Shown: in pieces, positions 23,699 to 32,741 of the stretch
How positions within the stretch are numbered: position 1 is the stretch's first letter
Layout of the letters: each line of letters starts with the position of its first letter
Source of the DNA: CAZCCM01 sp964616165
Lineage (GTDB): Bacteria > Bacillota > Clostridia > TANB77 > CAG-508
NCBI GenBank assembly: GCA_964616165.1
Contig: CAZTTS010000009.1
Location: 1-33,649 of the forward strand
Reading direction: 5' to 3'
Length of the DNA: 33,649 nt
The notes under the pieces: generated by a model
Seen by the model: only the letters and a program-made list of their open reading frames with translations
Databases searched by the model: none
Told to the model about the DNA's origin: nothing
Program-made: the position numbers and the translations under genes

Positions 23699-26600
23699 CT
23701 CTATAGTTGTATAAATAACCTTTTTTGTCATATCTTGCAAGACCTTCAAATGTATATGTGAATTGATGTGAACTATCTTTAGTCATTGTATAACCTAATC
23801 CTGTCAATTCAACTTCAACTCCGCTACCACCTGTTCTAAATATCTTAACATTTATATCTGATACTGTTCTTTCAGGTCCGTTTTCCCAAGTCTTAACAAG
23901 TTTAACATCTCTATGTGCTACTTCTTCATTTACTGTATTATATACATAAACTGATGCAGAGCTATTTGTTTCAGTTAATAATGCTGGATTATTTTCATAT
24001 CTAACTGTGTAGTTTGAATTTTCTGCTTCATCTACAAGATATTCACCATAGTATAGATTTTCTAATACTACTGTTTCATCTGCATATAGTTCAATTGTTT
24101 TACTATATCCATTAGGTCCTGTTACAACTGCTTCAAACTTTAAGTCTTCATCACCTTTTGGTCTATTTGGAGTTCCATCTCCTAATCCTATTGTGTCTTG
24201 ATTATCAAAGTATTTATATATAGTTAGTTTTCCATGTACATCTTCAATACTCTTTAAAGTATTTGTTGCAGTCATATTTATTCCATCAACTTTATCAAAG
24301 TTAGCAAGACCTGGATCTTCTGGATATTCAAATATTTCTTTTACATAGTAGATATATGTTCTACCTTGAGTATCTGTTTTTAGTTGTTTACCAAAGTCTA
24401 CTTCATTTTCTGAGTTTAGTCTTGTAGCTTCAATTACTTTTTCATCTGAACCAGTAACTCCTTCTACTCTTCTCCAAAGTTCAAGTAATACTACTGGTAA
24501 ATTTGTATTTTCATCTATATTTACCCATACCTTATTTCCAATTAGATTATCATCTGTCATTGGAGGAACATATGTGTTTGTTACAGCAAATCCTGTATCC
24601 ATGCTTCCTGTAACTTCTCCTGCATTGTAGTTTTCTACATTAACAGTTTCTGAAACTTCATATGTATACATTGCTGCATTATTATCATATTTAGGTAAAT
24701 TAGTGAATGTATATGTAAATGTATGTGAATTAACTTTAACAATATTTGGATTTATTCCTGTTACTTCTTCTTTTGCTACATTTTCACTATATCTAAATAG
24801 TTTTACTGTAATATCAGATTCTGATCTTTCAGGTCCATTTAACCAAGTTTTAGTTAAAACAACATTTCTATTAGTTACATCACCACCAACTGCTTTATTG
24901 TATACATTTACAATAGCTGTTGGATTATCCTTAGTTAATATTGGATTATTATTTTCATATGTTACAGTGTAATTTGGATCTGTTTCTTCTATAATATTAT
25001 ATTGACCAAAAGCTAAGTTTTCTAAATATGTTGTTTGTCCTACAGTTATTTCTTTTCTTTCATTATATCCAAATGGTCCTGTAATATTTACAAAGAATTT
25101 TAGATCATTAACACCTCTTAATTGATTACCAAGTAATCTATTTAAAATGTTTCTAAATGCATCATTATTATCAAAGAATTTATTAATATTTATTTTTCCT
25201 GTAAATGTTTTTAGCATATTTTCAATTCCAAGAGTTAAATTATCACCTGAAGCATTTGAAGAATATGCAATATCAAAGTTATCTAATAATACTTGGTTAT
25301 CTGCAAATTCTTTAACAGTATATGTATATTCATTACCATCTTCATCTAATAATGGCATTTCTGGAATCATTACTTTATAGTTATTATCTGCATTTAATCT
25401 ATGTCTACTAATTTCAACATCATTTCTATATAGTACTGCTATAATCTCAAATTTATATTTGTCTTCAAGTCCTCCACCATTTTGGTTAATCCAAGATTTT
25501 TCAATACTGATATCTGTTTTCTTAATTTCCCATAATGCTTTTAATACATTTTTATCTGTATTAATATTTGTAATAAGAAGAGTATCACCAGGTTGAACTA
25601 TTCTTGTTTCATAGCTCTCACCATCCCATACTTCTACTTCATAACCTACAAATTCATAATTTGGTCTTAAGAATTTATTTGTTTCAACTGTTATAGTTGA
25701 ATTATTATCATATTTAATAGTGTAACTAGTATCGCTATTTGGTAATTGACCACCATTACCTTCATAAACTAAGTCTACTTTTTCTATATTGTATTCCCAT
25801 ATAGCTTTTAAGTTAGCTACTTTATTTCTTAAAGTGATTAATTCACCTGGATTATATCTAGTTCCATCTTCTGCTTCCCATACTAGGAAATGCATTCCTT
25901 CTGGTGCAGTAAATTGATTTTCCATAACTCTTGCAGTCGATCCAAGAGTATATGTATTATTATCTACTTGTATTCCTGTTCCACCATTTGGTAAATATCT
26001 TAATTCTGCTAATTGGTTTTTCCAAACAGGATATACATCAATGTCTTTTATAATATTAAAGTCATATGATAAAGTTTCTAGCTTACCATCTGCAAACCAG
26101 AACCAACCAACAAAATCATCTTCTGTTGCTCCTTCTGGAAGATCATATATTAGATAATTATTTTCAAAGTCTGATATATCTGTAAAGCCTTCATGTATTG
26201 TTTCACCTTTGAAAACTGTTGCAGTTCTAATTGTCCCTGGTACACCTTTAACTTTAGCATGTACATTTATGTTTACTGTCGTTGGTATCCATTTACCATA
26301 TACAACAATATTGTTTGCTGGCATAGTTTTACCTGCAAAATTATATTCATTTTCAAATCCTGCATCAACATACCAACCTGCGAATGTATGTCCATCAGAT
26401 TCTCTAGTAGTTACACCAACAATATAGTTTGGTAAAGCTTTACCACTAATATCTGACTGATATAAGTTATTTGCTACTGTAATTATTTGTTCATTATCAT
26501 TTGTATAGAAAACTATATTATATGAATTTCTAGAATACTTTAAAGTTGTTGTCAATACACCATTATTATTTTTAAAGATTTCTGATTCATCTCCTGGTTC

Positions 26601-27956
26601 TGATACACAAGTAAATCCTTCTATTTCTATATAGTCTTCTGCTGTTAAGTATAAACCTTTAACTCCATAAAAATTGTAGTCATCTTTTATTTTACCTTCT
26701 TGATTTGTACCAACTTCAACATATCTAATTTTATATGGAGTAGTACCTGATGTTCTACCATAAATAGTTAGATCATTTTTAGGCATTCTTGGCGCATTTG
26801 AATATGCTGTATTTCCTCCTTTTGTTGTATACCAATTATATTCCGGATATCTAGCTGATACAGCTTCCCAATCTTCTACTGTGTTTTGTCCTTGCTTATA
26901 TGTAAATGTATGAGGTGCTGGAATTGTTGGATAACCTTGCCCAAATACTCTATGTCTAAAAATTAATTGATATGTATCTCTTAAATAGTATACATTTTTA
27001 ATTGATTCACCATTTCCATTAATTATTACCTGTTCGGCATCTGTTTTTGCTTGATTTAAATGGAAGCCATCATATGTTCTAATAGCATATGTTGCTGGAG
27101 TTCCAGTTGTTCCTGCTCTTACAACATTATTATCATATGAGTAACCATCATCATCTGCATTTTCTAACCAATATTGAACAGTATAATTTGCTGTTGCTGG
27201 TCCCCAAACTGCATATAATGTTATATTTGAGTTGATAGCTGTATTTAGATCAAATTCTGTACCATTTTCACTTTCTGACCAATACATAAATGCATAACCT
27301 TTTTTAGTTGTTTCAGGTATTTTGCCAACTAAATTATCTCCATCATTTAAATATACTGGTGACAAATGTTTACCACCCATTGTATTTAATACAATAGTAT
27401 GTCTTTGTACATATATTGCATAAAGAGTTAAATCTTCATTTACAATTGTACTTTCATCAAAAACATTTGTTCCTGCAGCATCTGTTGACCAACCTGATAC
27501 TATATACCCATCTCTAACAGGTGTTATTAAATCAGATGTGTCAATTGTCTGCCCTTTCAATTGTTGCCTTACTTCAATAACATCAGTTCCAGCTATATAT
27601 GTTATATTAATTTTGCTTTTATCAAATTTAGCTTTTAACTGAATTGTTTGTGTTTCAGTAACACTAATAGGATTTGAAAAATTAAATTTAACCTCTTCTT
27701 CATCAAACCAACCAAGGAATATTCCCTCTTCTGTTGGAGCTTCAGGCTCTAATAATTTTTCACCATCCTTTACTATTTGCGTTTGTAATAGATTTTCATT
27801 ACTATCCACAAAATGATACGTGTATGTATCTACAACAGGTTCTAGAGATTGTATTCCCATATCTCTTGCATAAGATACTACAGGTAAAATTTGAGTAAAT
27901 ACCATTACAAATGTTAATAGTATTGAAATCATTTTCTTACTTGTCTTAATCTTCAT
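21717..27956 (-). CDS. Giant repeat adhesin, N-terminal 2,080 residues (continues across gap 3)
   Basis: A secreted, wall-anchored surface protein. A signal peptide (1-30, ending VVSYA) is followed by about six to eight InlB/Flg_new-like B repeats (about 45-800, with FLGWFDEE, YIVSGWSTD, TLYAVWG, VVYGKWIP and NLKAIWEY ends). Next is a Cna-B-like domain (about 809-912), then supermodules of about 320 residues each made of three Cna-B-like domains, marked by FDN...GPYGY, KTWENGPERS and IGNKVWANVDEN. Lys in LTKTW/LTKNW and Glu in YTYEVSE/YRVEEE are the probable intramolecular isopeptide pair. With the 3' part and a 236-bp gap fill the protein is about 2,566 residues. The ribosome site TAGGAGAAT precedes the ATG at 27956, 26 bp after the upstream membrane gene. 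Role: probably host or cell adhesion. Confidence 0.93.
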
Positions 27957-27982
27957 AAGATTCTCCTAATCTAGAATCGAAA

Positions 27983-29008
27983 TTATTTAATATTAATTTC
28001 ATATTCCGTATTAAATTTATTTAAAATATCTTTTGTTTCAGTAAAATCTCCGTATATTTCATACACTATTGCATTTTCTCTAATTTTATTTAAAAGTACT
28101 TGGTACTCTATATTTCTATCTTCATTTTTAAGGCTAATAAATATTATCTTTTCTTTACTTGAACTATTATTTTTTCTAGATAGTTCTAAACCTTTCTTAT
28201 ATCCTTCAGGTATAACAATATATACTTGTGATTCATTGTATAGTAATGTTTTAATCATTTTTCTATTTTTAGTATTTGAATCATATTTTGATAAATCTGC
28301 TTTTCTGGTATATACCATACCTTTAAATCCATCTTTAATTTCATTAAGAATAGTTTGATCTTCATCCATATTAACTATGTATACAGAATTTAATCTCATA
28401 ATTTTAAATGCTATTCCTAACGCAAAAATTAAGAAAACAATAATTAAAATCAAATATTTAAAACATTTGCAATTTTTACCACATGATTTAATTTTCTTTT
28501 CTTCTTTATTTTCTTTTTTAGTCTTTTTATCTTTCTTTTTATTATTATCTTTCTTTTTATCTAAATATTTAATTACTAGATTTTTCACTTTAAAAACTAG
28601 ATATATTAGAGCTAGAATAACTATTAAATATACATATGACATATATGGTATTGTTTTAAAAACAATTGTTTCTAAAAATACATCTGAAATATGTTTAATA
28701 GGATTGATAATATTTATAATGTTTCCAAATACATAAAAACTAAATATTAATAATCCAACTACTAAAATATATATTCTATTTCTTTCTTTCTTATCTAATT
28801 TAATCTCTCTATTTAATAGATAGATAAATAGAGCAGTAATAACATATATTACTGTAAAATGTGCAATTAATATTAAATATTTAATTAAATTAAAATCAAA
28901 ACCTTTTATAACTGTATTACTTAACAATAGTATTAATAACACAAATATTATTAGTGTTACTAAAAAACATATTGATTCTTTAATTGCTTTTTTAAAAAAT
29001 TCTTTCAT
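27983..29008 (-). CDS. Uncharacterised five-span membrane protein, 341 residues
   Basis: Membrane segments lie at about 13-34, 41-65, 79-101, 122-145 and 184-204. A Lys-rich cytoplasmic linker (about 146-175, KKKDNNKKKDKKTKK type) is followed by three Cys in CGKNCKC (176-182) beside the fifth segment, which could bind metal or be acylated. The last 137 residues (205-341) are probably extracellular, with alternating strands (VYIVNMDED, QVYIVIPEGY, KIIFISLKNE) suggesting an alpha/beta or beta fold. It lies 9 bp after the 358-residue protein gene and 26 bp before the adhesin gene, so it is in the adhesin operon. No family is recognised. Export, anchoring or regulation of the adhesin is an inference from position only. 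Confidence 0.75.
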   Translation of the reverse strand: MKEFFKKAIKESICFLVTLIIFVLLILLLSNTVIKGFDFNLIKYLILIAHFTVIYVITALFIYLLNREIKLDKKERNRIYILVVGLLIFSFYVFGNIINIINPIKHISDVFLETIVFKTIPYMSYVYLIVILALIYLVFKVKNLVIKYLDKKKDNNKKKDKKTKKENKEEKKIKSCGKNCKCFKYLILIIVFLIFALGIAFKIMRLNSVYIVNMDEDQTILNEIKDGFKGMVYTRKADLSKYDSNTKNRKMIKTLLYNESQVYIVIPEGYKKGLELSRKNNSSSKEKIIFISLKNEDRNIEYQVLLNKIRENAIVYEIYGDFTETKDILNKFNTEYEINIK

Positions 29009-29017
29009 TCTTCATCC

Positions 29018-30094
29018 TTATTTCTTATCTTTAGAAGTTTTCTTTTTAGTATCTTCTTGTTTTACTTTGCTTGTTTCCTTCTTTGATTCTTTCTCTTCTT
29101 TTTTATTCTTAGTTTCTGTCTTTTTAGACTCAGCTTTTTTCTTATTATCAGATTTCTCTTTTATTTTTTCTTCCTTAATTTCTTCTTTTACACTTTTACT
29201 TTTCTTGTCTTCTTTTTTCTTTTTATCGTCTTTAATTTTCTTTTCATTTTTCTCTTTTTTCTTTTTGTCGTCTTTAACTAACTTCTCAACCTTTTTAACT
29301 TCTTTTTTCTTAGATTCCTTCTTTTTATCTTTTTTAGTAGTTTTCTTTTCGTCCTTTTTATTATCTTTCTTTTTATTAAGTTTCTTGTTTTCAATTAATT
29401 CATATGCTGGTCTTACTAAAAAAGGTAATATAAAAATAGGCATTAGAATGAAAGCAAAATTGCTTAATCTATCTATTGCCCTAATATCGTTAATATCCAA
29501 TAATTCATTATCTACACTTTCTTCACCATTAAAGTTAATATGCTTTCTTGTAGTAATAGTTGAATATTGTAATTTATTAAATTGTTCATTTGTTAAATCA
29601 AAATTCTCCGAATCAAATAATTCTTGATTTCTAAAAACTAATTTTAGATTTTTATATATAAGAGGATTATTTTTACTTATATTAATATTTTTTTCATCAT
29701 TATAAATATATAGTTCTATATCTTTATTAGTTTCACTCTCTTTTGCTTTTTCTAGATCATCAAATATTGTAAAATTATATCTAGGCTTATTTTGTCCTAA
29801 TAACATATAAATACCACTATGATATTTGTCATCATCTTCTTCTGTTAACACAACTCCAATATTAAATCTTTCATTATTTTTAAGATTAATATATTTATTT
29901 ATATTAAAAAATATTATTAAAGCAAATAAAAAAACTAAAGTTATTATCAATACGGCATTAAATGGCGTTAGAAAATTTATAGCTTTAGTTTTTCTACTTT
30001 TTATATTTTTATTATTTATTTTATTTTCTTTTTTGTTTTTCTCTTTTTTTACATTTTTATTTATCTTTTGTGCAACATCTTTTTTCTCTGACAC
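29018..30094 (-). CDS. Two-span membrane protein with a long Lys-rich (KEKE-like) tail, 358 residues
   Basis: A basic N-terminus (1-40), membrane segment 46-65, an extracellular region (66-210, with FNIGVVLTEEDD, IELYIYND and KLVFRNQEL, probably a folded beta-rich domain), membrane segment 212-230, then a tail from 235 to 358 that is nearly all Lys and Glu/Asp. No family is recognised. The start is a GTG at 30094; a TGAGGGG lies about 14 nt upstream, too far for a normal ribosome site, and no better start is in frame (a TGA lies upstream). The unusual spacing may mean weak or regulated translation. It heads the adhesin operon behind a promoter at 30221-30248. Confidence 0.7.
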   Translation of the reverse strand: MSEKKDVAQKINKNVKKEKNKKENKINNKNIKSRKTKAINFLTPFNAVLIITLVFLFALIIFFNINKYINLKNNERFNIGVVLTEEDDDKYHSGIYMLLGQNKPRYNFTIFDDLEKAKESETNKDIELYIYNDEKNINISKNNPLIYKNLKLVFRNQELFDSENFDLTNEQFNKLQYSTITTRKHINFNGEESVDNELLDINDIRAIDRLSNFAFILMPIFILPFLVRPAYELIENKKLNKKKDNKKDEKKTTKKDKKKESKKKEVKKVEKLVKDDKKKKEKNEKKIKDDKKKKEDKKSKSVKEEIKEEKIKEKSDNKKKAESKKTETKNKKEEKESKKETSKVKQEDTKKKTSKDKK

Positions 30095-30220
30095 AGTGTT
30101 TTTATTATCCCCTCAAATGTTATATGTTGCTCTACACACCTTTATCTTCAGTCTTTTATGACAATATGATACCTAAGCTCCAACTTTAAGAATTTTAGGT
30201 AAAATATTAATCATACATAA

Positions 30221-30248
30221 ATTATACTACTTTTTTAATATTTTGCAA
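30221..30248 (-). promoter_or_regulatory. Candidate promoter of the adhesin operon
   Basis: TTGCAA (30248-30243), 16-bp spacer, perfect TATAAT (30226-30221). It gives a leader of about 120 nt containing ACCTAA...TTAGGT pairing. The IS element's left end (30288) is only 40 bp upstream of the -35 box, so sequence further upstream has been replaced by the insertion. Confidence 0.6.
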
Positions 30249-30287
30249 CTTTTTTTAAAGTTTTCTTAATATTTGTAAATTAATACT

Positions 30288-30302
30288 CGAAGTTCAGTTT
30301 TA
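30288..30302. repeat. IS left terminal inverted repeat
   Basis: CGAAGTTCAGTTTTA, the exact reverse complement of 31721-31735. An inner 12-bp inverted pair lies at 30348-30359. Confidence 0.85.
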
Positions 30303-30335
30303 ATGTAAAAAATTCTTTCTAACAATAATTTATGG

Positions 30336-30341
30336 TATAAT
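30336..30341 (+). promoter_or_regulatory. Likely -10 box of the transposase promoter
   Basis: A perfect TATAAT about 35 bp before the preferred start. The -35 region (TTCTTT at 30313-30318) is poor, as is common for transposase promoters kept weak. Confidence 0.45.
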
Positions 30342-30364
30342 TGTTATGAAGACTCTTCTAGAAT

Positions 30365-30370
30365 GGAGAG
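30365..30370 (+). promoter_or_regulatory. Ribosome binding site deciding the transposase start
   Basis: GGAGAG, 5 nt before the ATG at 30376. The earlier ATG at 30346 has no such site. Confidence 0.6.
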
Positions 30371-30375
30371 ACCAA

Positions 30376-31689
30376 ATGACAACATACAAACATTTTAGCT
30401 TTCATGAACGTGTTTTTTTAGAAGCTTGGCTTAATGCCGGATACTCATATGCTGATATGAGTAAAATGTCTAAAACAAACAAGTCTCCTGAAGCTTTTTT
30501 AAAGGAAGTAAGTCGCAATAAGTACTTAGTTCCTTCTCTTAAGAAAACAAAATTCAATACTTGTGCTTTAAAGCACGAGTGTAATGTTAAAAAGTTATGC
30601 AGTGCATACTTTTGTAGTAAAAAGTGTAAAACTTGTAGAAACAATTGCAATAAACTCTGTGATCATTTTAAACCTGTAGAATGTGAATTCATGTGGAAAA
30701 ATCACCACGTTTGTAATGCTTGCAATAAGATTAATAAGTGTAGTAGAGATAAATACTTCTATGATGCAGATATGGCTCATCAAATGGCAAAAGAAAAGCA
30801 ATTAACAGCTACATCTCATAAAAGATATTCAAATAACGAAATAATAGAACTCTCTACCGTCCTTGAAGAAGGTTTTCAAAGAGGATTATCCATTAGTGTA
30901 ATTAAAAATAATAATCCAAATAAAGTTTTCTATTCTGTTAATCATATCTATCATTTAGTTAAGAACAACAAATTAAATGTTCAAGCCAATACTAAACCTA
31001 AAATAAAATCTGACACAGATAACAGATTAAATTTCAGACAAAATTCAAAGGAAAAAATATTACATCGCAGGGACTATCTCTCTTTTCTAGAAGCTAAACC
31101 TAAATTTAAAAGCGAAGTAGTACAGATTGATATTGTTGAGGGTACAATTGATTCCAAACCTTGTTTGCTATCAATTTTTTTTACCAAAACCAGATTACAT
31201 GTATATAAATTAATGCCCGAAAAAACAACCAAGGCTGTAAAGAAGGCTTTAGACATCTTAGAGCAACAAATAACAGTAGAATGTCTTTTTAAAGACCTTA
31301 TTCCAATCATCCTAACAGACAATGGTAGCGAGTTTAATGACTTTAAAACTATAGAAAAATCTAGTGTTAATATAACTGCCTCTGGTTGGTTTGATACAAG
31401 AACAAAACTCTTTTATTGTCCTCCCTATAGCTCATCTTCTAAGGGTGGTATAGAAAAAGATCATGTAGAATTAAGAAAGAAGCTCCCAAAAGGAACTTCT
31501 TTCAACAACCTTTCACAAAAAGATATAGATATTATATCCTCTCATGTGAATAGCTACAAAAGACAAAGTAAGAATTTCAAATCGCCATACGATGTTTTTG
31601 CATCTACATATGGATCCGAAGTATTAAATCTAATAGGAATAAAACGTATTCCAGATAAATTAGTTAACATGAAACCTTACATAAAATAA
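30376..31689 (+). CDS. IS30-family DDE transposase with Cys-rich insert
   Basis: It catalyses cut-and-paste or circle-type movement of the element. Counting from Met 30346 (frame length 447), an N-terminal helix-turn-helix-like region (about 15-60), then twelve Cys between 73 and 132 (probably zinc knuckles), then the DDE catalytic core: Asp262 in VVQIDIVEG, Asp325 in ILTDNGSEF and Glu370 in SKGGIEKDHVELRKKLPKGTSF, the IS30 signature. I choose the start at 30376 (437 residues) because GGAGAG (30365-30370) lies 5 nt upstream and the TATAAT at 30336-30341 would place the transcript start close to the 30346 ATG. The frame is intact. Confidence 0.88.
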   Translation: MTTYKHFSFHERVFLEAWLNAGYSYADMSKMSKTNKSPEAFLKEVSRNKYLVPSLKKTKFNTCALKHECNVKKLCSAYFCSKKCKTCRNNCNKLCDHFKPVECEFMWKNHHVCNACNKINKCSRDKYFYDADMAHQMAKEKQLTATSHKRYSNNEIIELSTVLEEGFQRGLSISVIKNNNPNKVFYSVNHIYHLVKNNKLNVQANTKPKIKSDTDNRLNFRQNSKEKILHRRDYLSFLEAKPKFKSEVVQIDIVEGTIDSKPCLLSIFFTKTRLHVYKLMPEKTTKAVKKALDILEQQITVECLFKDLIPIILTDNGSEFNDFKTIEKSSVNITASGWFDTRTKLFYCPPYSSSSKGGIEKDHVELRKKLPKGTSFNNLSQKDIDIISSHVNSYKRQSKNFKSPYDVFASTYGSEVLNLIGIKRIPDKLVNMKPYIK

Positions 31690-31720
31690 TTCAACTTTAA
31701 AGAAGAGTCTTCAAACTTCA

Positions 31721-31735
31721 TAAAACTGAACTTCG
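31721..31735. repeat. IS right terminal inverted repeat
   Basis: TAAAACTGAACTTCG, the exact reverse complement of the left end. An inner 12-bp partner lies at 31701-31712. Confidence 0.85.
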
Positions 31736-31817
31736 TATCTTAATTCTTTTAGATACTTCTCTTTGTCATGTCTGCTATACCTTAATTATACCTAAAATAT
31801 GCATTTTTGTCGACAAA

Positions 31818-31841
31818 AAAGTCAGTAATCACACTGACTTT
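31818..31841 (-). terminator. Terminator-like hairpin
   Basis: A 9-bp stem AAAGTCAGT/ACTGACTTT (31818-31826 with 31833-31841), 6-nt loop, then TTTTTT on the minus strand. It lies 185 bp beyond the sortase stop and is the better of two candidates for ending that transcript. It also overlaps a 16-bp palindrome TTTTTGTCGACAAAAA (31804-31819). Confidence 0.7.
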
Positions 31842-31865
31842 CGAATATTAATACTATTTTCGCTA

Positions 31866-31879
31866 AAAACTGAGCTTCG
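31866..31879. repeat. IS-end-like sequence, possible relic
   Basis: AAAACTGAGCTTCG matches the inner part of the IS right end (AAAACTGAACTTCG) at 13 of 14 positions, 144 bp outside the intact element. It may be the scar of an older related insertion or a preferred target. Confidence 0.5.
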
Positions 31880-31917
31880 GACATTAATCAACCGTTTTCT
31901 TAATATTTATAAAAAAG

Positions 31918-31947
31918 AAAAAAGACAAATTTTTACTTATCTTTTTT
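31918..31947 (-). terminator. Weak A/T terminator candidate after sortase
   Basis: An 8-bp stem AAAAAAGA/TCTTTTTT with a 14-nt loop and a T-rich tail on the minus strand, 79 bp after the sortase stop. The stem is nearly all A-T, so this is a low-confidence alternative to the hairpin at 31818-31841. The rest of 31690-32025 holds no gene. Confidence 0.3.
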
Positions 31948-32025
31948 AATTATCTTAACATTATTTTATTATTTGGTTATTCCATTTTTTGTTATTTTCT
32001 TTTTTATTGTTTTCCTATATTTTAT

Positions 32026-32655
32026 TTAGTCTATTCTGACACCTTCTAAAATTAATCTTTTATTATTTATGGGATATGGATAACAAGTAAATAAATATAC
32101 TTTATTTTTATCTTCTTCCCTTTCAAATGGACCATCACTTTTAGGATCAACTACATATCTATTTTCTATATTATATTTATATAGTTTACCTTCAAATTCT
32201 ATTTCAAATTCGTCATTAATATCTAATTTCTCTAACTGCAAAAATACTTTCTTTGTTCTTAATCCACTATTATGTCCTAATATTACTGACATATTATTTT
32301 TTTCATGACTTAAATTATCATATATATTATATACAACTATTCCTTGTTCTAAATCATCATATAAATAATTATTATTGTCATATATTAATTCTTTAATATT
32401 TACTTTTGGTATTTTAAGTAATGCTCTTATACTATATTCTTTTAATTTTTCTTCATTTTCTTTATTCTCTTCATAAATTTCAATTAGTTCATTATCTCTT
32501 TTTTCTACATTTTTCATATTAATAATTTCTATTATTAATATAGTAGAAAGAATTAAAAAAGCAATTACTGAAAATATAATTAATATTCTTCCAATAATTC
32601 TATTTCTATTTATTCTTTTATTTCTTTTTTCTCTACTCTTCTCTTCTATATCCAT
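32026..32655 (-). CDS. Sortase
   Basis: A membrane-anchored cysteine transpeptidase that cuts LPxTG-type signals and links proteins to the cell wall or to pilin subunits; the LPNTG adhesin nearby is an obvious candidate substrate. It is 209 residues with a basic N-terminus, one membrane segment (24-46), a charged linker, and the sortase beta-barrel: His128 in LGHNSG, Cys191 in LFTCYPYP and Arg200 in NNKRLIL form the catalytic triad. There is no C-terminal membrane segment, which argues against a typical class C pilus sortase. I do not assign a class. No ribosome site is visible before the ATG at 32655, and the candidate promoter (32663-32691) would start transcription almost at the ATG. Confidence 0.92.
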   Translation of the reverse strand: MDIEEKSREKRNKRINRNRIIGRILIIFSVIAFLILSTILIIEIINMKNVEKRDNELIEIYEENKENEEKLKEYSIRALLKIPKVNIKELIYDNNNYLYDDLEQGIVVYNIYDNLSHEKNNMSVILGHNSGLRTKKVFLQLEKLDINDEFEIEFEGKLYKYNIENRYVVDPKSDGPFEREEDKNKVYLFTCYPYPINNKRLILEGVRID

Positions 32656-32662
32656 ATTTAAA

Positions 32663-32691
32663 ATTTTAGCACATTATCCTTTTTAAAACAA
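32663..32691 (-). promoter_or_regulatory. Candidate sortase promoter, possibly giving a leaderless mRNA
   Basis: TTGTTT (32691-32686), 17-bp spacer, TAAAAT (32668-32663). The expected start is within a few bases of the ATG at 32655. Tentative: the boxes are imperfect. Confidence 0.4.
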
Positions 32692-32698
32692 CTAAAAA

Positions 32699-32716
32699 AG
32701 AGCTATTGCTAGCTCT
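32699..32716 (-). terminator. Intrinsic terminator of tuf
   Basis: A 7-bp stem AGAGCTA/TAGCTCT (32699-32705 with 32710-32716), loop TTGC, then TTTTTTAG on the minus strand, 26 bp after the tuf stop. Confidence 0.85.
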
Positions 32717-32741
32717 CTTCTATATATTTAATTTCTAAATA

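Larger units (their letters stand above)
30288..31735 (+). mobile_element. IS30-type insertion sequence, about 1,448 bp
   Basis: Perfect 15-bp terminal inverted repeats CGAAGTTCAGTTTTA (30288-30302 and 31721-31735 reversed), plus a second inner inverted pair GAAGACTCTTCT (30348-30359 and 31701-31712), flank one transposase gene on the plus strand, the only plus-strand gene in the window. I could not find a convincing target duplication. The coding frame is intact, so the element may be active. Confidence 0.85.

Noticed and set aside
21493..25212. CRISPR-like repeat pattern
   Set aside because: The repeats are about 960 bp, in frame and protein-coding; there are no short repeats with unique spacers.
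29067..29627. Plus-strand 186-residue Ser/Phe/Leu-rich frame
   Set aside because: Mirror image of the Lys/Glu-rich tail of the 358-residue membrane protein; low-complexity codons read in reverse.
30095..30215. Known riboswitch in the adhesin-operon leader
   Set aside because: I could not match it to any riboswitch class I know; only a short possible stem is visible.
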